Shown here: in pieces, positions 61,901 to 64,000 of the stretch
Numbering within the stretch: position 1 is the stretch's first letter
Layout of the letters: each line of letters starts with the position of its first letter
Source: Olivibacter sp036959255
Lineage (GTDB): Bacteria; Bacteroidota; Bacteroidia; Sphingobacteriales; Sphingobacteriaceae
DNA: 64,000 nucleotides
Assembly: GCF_036959255.1 (NCBI RefSeq)
Contig: NZ_JAWMTI010000010.1
Location: forward strand, 1-64,000
Direction: 5' to 3'
Translations under genes and position numbers: made by a program
Notes under the pieces: model-generated
What the model saw: only the letters and a program-made list of their open reading frames with translations
What the model was told of the DNA's origin: nothing
Databases searched by the model: none

Positions 61901-61948
61901 AAAACAAAAATGGCTTTCACTCTTCATGAGGAAAGCCATTTTTGTTTT
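61901..61948 (-). terminator. Terminator between the protease and methyltransferase genes
   Basis: Perfect 18-bp arms 61901-61918 and 61931-61948 enclose a 12-nt loop, with T-rich flanks on the minus strand after the protease stop. Confidence 0.85.
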
Positions 61949-61964
61949 ATTTTTTGTTCAGGTA

Positions 61965-63050
61965 TTAATATACTTTAATCATGTATATATATTCCTGTAC
62001 CTTTTTGATTTGCTCAGTGCGACTCAAATTAGCAAGTGTATTCTTTTTATTCAATGTTAATTTTTTTTCCAAACTATCTTCGGGGATAGATGCAAGCGCT
62101 TCCAGAACATAATTTGATTTGATCGCGAAGGCCGCACCATCGGTTTCTGTTTGCTTACTGTTGATAACACCTATTATATTACCTCTATTATCCAGTACAG
62201 GTCCGCCACTGTTACCGGGATTGACAGGAATAGAAACCTGATAAGCAACGGTGTCACCACTATATCCCGTATTACTGCTTAGATACCCCCTACCATACAC
62301 CGCTTCTTCTCTAGGAAAACCGATCGTATACACATCTTCACCTATATCGGCCGCATTTTGTTTAAACGTATAAGGTAAACTTCCCGACTCTTTAAAATCT
62401 TTATCGATGATTTCCAATACCGCAATATCGTAGGCAGGATCTGTATAAATGACTTTTGCTTTATATGAATTGCCTGTGTAATTCTGTAAGTAAACTGAAT
62501 CTGCGTCCTTGATCACATGAAATGTCGTCATCACATAGCCATTGGACGATAGTGCGAAACCTGTGGCACCGTAGTGACTAGGTGTGCCAATCCCGCTTTT
62601 ACCTTTATTGATGTCTTTGATCAGCGCATTTTGAGCTTTAACATTTTGTCTGATACTATTCATGTCACGCCGTAAAGCAATATACTGTGAAGTACTGTCT
62701 TTTGAATAGAACCCCGTAAGCCACAAGGTTGTGAAAACAGCAAGAAGTGCAACAGAAGCAGCTACCAAGGAGTTTATCTTATATTTATCCCACAAGCGTA
62801 TAATAAGTGGTTTTTTCGGAACCACCTCTTCTATATTAATTGTTTCATGAATAGCATTAAGCTTATGTTGCAAATCAACCCGAGCTCCATAATGCTTCAT
62901 GTTTTCAATAAAGGCTTCATGCCCGTCAAATTTCCTACGGGCTTCCGCATCATTCAAAAGATGATCTTCGAATATTTTTTTTTCCAAAGCATTCATTTCA
63001 CCCTTTAAGTAGGCTTCAGACTGATCTAGAAAATCTCGTTCACTTTTCAT
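61965..63050 (-). CDS. Anti-sigma-like membrane protein with a trypsin-type (HtrA-like) protease domain
   Basis: A 361-aa single-pass protein. Residues 1-85 are cytoplasmic and resemble Bacteroidetes anti-sigma N-domains (EAYLKGEMNALEKKIFEDHL), without a zinc motif. One transmembrane helix lies at 93-113. The periplasmic part is an S1C protease domain with an intact triad: His178 (TTFHVI), Asp208 (YDIAVL) and Ser281 (NPGNSGGP). No PDZ domain follows. The ECF sigma gene ends 13 nt before it, so the two form a pair. A protease fused to a presumed anti-sigma is unusual: it may sense envelope damage and release the sigma factor. Confidence 0.85.
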   Translation of the reverse strand: MKSERDFLDQSEAYLKGEMNALEKKIFEDHLLNDAEARRKFDGHEAFIENMKHYGARVDLQHKLNAIHETINIEEVVPKKPLIIRLWDKYKINSLVAASVALLAVFTTLWLTGFYSKDSTSQYIALRRDMNSIRQNVKAQNALIKDINKGKSGIGTPSHYGATGFALSSNGYVMTTFHVIKDADSVYLQNYTGNSYKAKVIYTDPAYDIAVLEIIDKDFKESGSLPYTFKQNAADIGEDVYTIGFPREEAVYGRGYLSSNTGYSGDTVAYQVSIPVNPGNSGGPVLDNRGNIIGVINSKQTETDGAAFAIKSNYVLEALASIPEDSLEKKLTLNKKNTLANLSRTEQIKKVQEYIYMIKVY

Positions 63051-63063
63051 CGTTTATTAATAA

Positions 63064-63624
63064 TTAACCAAAATAAAGCTTTTTTAACCGCTGTAGACAT
63101 TTATATTTCTGATTCTTCGCGTTGTCGGTATTCGTATATCCAAATTTTTCGCTGATATCCTGCATGTTCATATTGTGGATATAAAAATCCTCAATTATTG
63201 TTCTACAAGGCTCACCAAGCTTCTTAAGCGCATCCTCCATCATGGAAAATTGCTTGTCCCGCTCTTTATGTATTTCGATATCTTCTTCTACAAGAACCCT
63301 TTCCTCAAAATCATCTAAACGAGTATATACTCCTTTTTTTGCAAGCTTTTTAAGCCAAAGATTTCTACTGACCGAATATAAAAATGTCTTAAGTTTGCTG
63401 TTGAGTGCAAAACTACCGCTACAGACTTTTTCATATAAAATAATGATACTTTCCTGAAATATATCTTTTGCGTCATCAATATCACCGCCATTATTAATAA
63501 TCAAACGAGCAATTGTTGGGAAGTTTGTTTTGTACAAACTATCTAAAACATCAGTATCTCCTTTTAAAATCCCTGCCAGTAACTCGTTTTCGTCAGATGG
63601 TGTATGTCTTTTTTCTTTACTCAC
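63064..63624 (-). CDS. ECF-type sigma-70 factor
   Basis: A 186-aa extracytoplasmic-function sigma factor. Region 2 (about 25-95) shows the DIFQESIIILYEKV and FLYSVSRNLWLKK segments, and region 4 (about 125-180) a helix-turn-helix with CRTIIEDFYIHNMNMQDISEKFGYT and NAKNQKYKCLQRLKKL. It presumably directs RNA polymerase to envelope-stress promoters and is held by the membrane protein encoded just downstream. Confidence 0.93.
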   Translation of the reverse strand: MSKEKRHTPSDENELLAGILKGDTDVLDSLYKTNFPTIARLIINNGGDIDDAKDIFQESIIILYEKVCSGSFALNSKLKTFLYSVSRNLWLKKLAKKGVYTRLDDFEERVLVEEDIEIHKERDKQFSMMEDALKKLGEPCRTIIEDFYIHNMNMQDISEKFGYTNTDNAKNQKYKCLQRLKKLYFG

Positions 63625-63984
63625 TAGTTAATACGTTAAAATGCAAATAGTAACCCAATATTCGTGTTTTTTTTGTGCGTTTTAGCGGTCATAAGATCTC
63701 GCTTAAAGCGAACCTATTTTTATAACTGTTTCATCGGTTACTTTAGTATTGGCCTTAGTGGCAGTTGCAAGATGCAAAAGTACAGAAACTAAGGAAATAA
63801 ATGGCAAATAGTATTCGAAGATCGATCCCTCCGCAAATTCTATTTGTATTTTTCTAAAATATCATCATCTTTGCAGCCGCGAAAAAAGAAATATTTTTTT
63901 TTAAAATGTTGGGTTACCTTTCAACATATGCGGTATAAAGAGGTAAATAAACAATTTTTATTTAATCAGAAAAGAAAATTAACA
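63625..63984. other. Divergent intergenic region before the truncated right-end gene
   Basis: 360 nt without a gene. It contains the complete promoter at 63843-63873 reading to the right. The 110-nt leader shows no strong hairpin. I see no other feature. Confidence 0.6.
63843..63873 (+). promoter_or_regulatory. Promoter of the right-end gene
   Basis: TTTG (63843-63846), a 19-nt spacer and CATCTTTG (63866-63873), one mismatch from the −7 consensus, 111 nt before the ATG. Confidence 0.65.
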
Positions 63985-64000
63985 ATGAAAAATTTATTCA
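63985..64000 (+). CDS. Start of a gene cut by the window edge
   Basis: ATG at 63985 after an AGAAAATTAACA leader; only five codons (M-K-N-L-F) are inside the window. It could be the start of a signal peptide. No product can be named. Confidence 0.45.

Overview
The window is a typical chromosomal stretch of a Bacteroidetes bacterium, most likely Sphingobacteriaceae (Sphingobacterium/Olivibacter/Pedobacter-like). The evidence is: −7 promoter elements of the Bacteroidetes form TAnnTTTG, several with a TTTG about 20 nt upstream; a type IX secretion 'Plug' protein (DUF5103); a fused CcoN-CcoO cbb3 oxidase subunit; a Tat-type Gfo/Idh/MocA oxidoreductase beside a TIM-barrel sugar isomerase; and a moderate, AT-leaning base composition. 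The species assignment is inference.

Layout. 1-0.42 kb: left-edge extragenic repeat and hairpins. 0.4-3.8 kb: lepA, folD and a small lipoprotein. 3.9-8.2 kb (minus): an exported sugar/redox cluster (isomerase-like protein, ApbE, Gfo/Idh/MocA, SUMF1 domain). 8.4-19.3 kb: housekeeping genes (DUF488, tRNA-Arg, trpS, deoxynucleoside kinase, kdsB, cobalamin adenosyltransferase, LolD-type ATPase, PlsC, DEAD helicase, pyrG, yidC). 19.4-32.0 kb: an oxygen-response and high-affinity respiration island. It holds a FixL-type heme-PAS histidine kinase, a response regulator fused to a Crp/Fnr domain, a cut-down D-lactate-dehydrogenase-like protein, hemN, ccoI, ccoS, ccoNO, ccoQ, ccoP, ccoG, ccoH and a SafE-family membrane protein. 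32-51 kb: housekeeping genes (Rieske, TfoX-N, queG, pyrD, ABC-F, T9SS Plug, thioesterase, EVE, FKBP, DUF255, dipeptide epimerase, aminopeptidase P, mazG, LolC/E-type permease, fmt, aminotransferase IV, rluD). 51-54.8 kb: an orphan LuxR-type regulator, tRNA-Lys(CTT), an AT-rich gene-free stretch, a quinone oxidoreductase, then two identical tRNA-Lys(TTT) genes, each followed by tandem ~135-bp modules that begin with a copy of the tRNA 3' end. 54.7-63.6 kb (minus): rsgA, a YtcJ-like amidohydrolase, a tricorn-like S41 protease, a methyltransferase, and an ECF sigma factor paired with an anti-sigma-like protein that carries a trypsin-type protease domain.

How the parts may work together. In the 19-32 kb island the sensor kinase keeps the heme-PAS signature of rhizobial FixL (His63, His77 and Arg83 at the FixL His200, His214 and Arg220 positions). 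The regulator beside it joins a FixJ-like receiver to a FixK/FNR-like DNA-binding domain in one chain. Two FNR/CRP-like dyads 22 bp apart lie just upstream of ccoNO, placed as class II activator sites would be. This suggests a shortened FixL-FixJ-FixK cascade controlling the cbb3 oxidase and its assembly and heme-supply genes.

The items most worth a second look are the tRNA-Lys repeat modules, the fused Fix-type regulator with its candidate operators, the NAD-domain-less D-LDH relative with a cysteine cluster, and the sigma/anti-sigma-protease pair.
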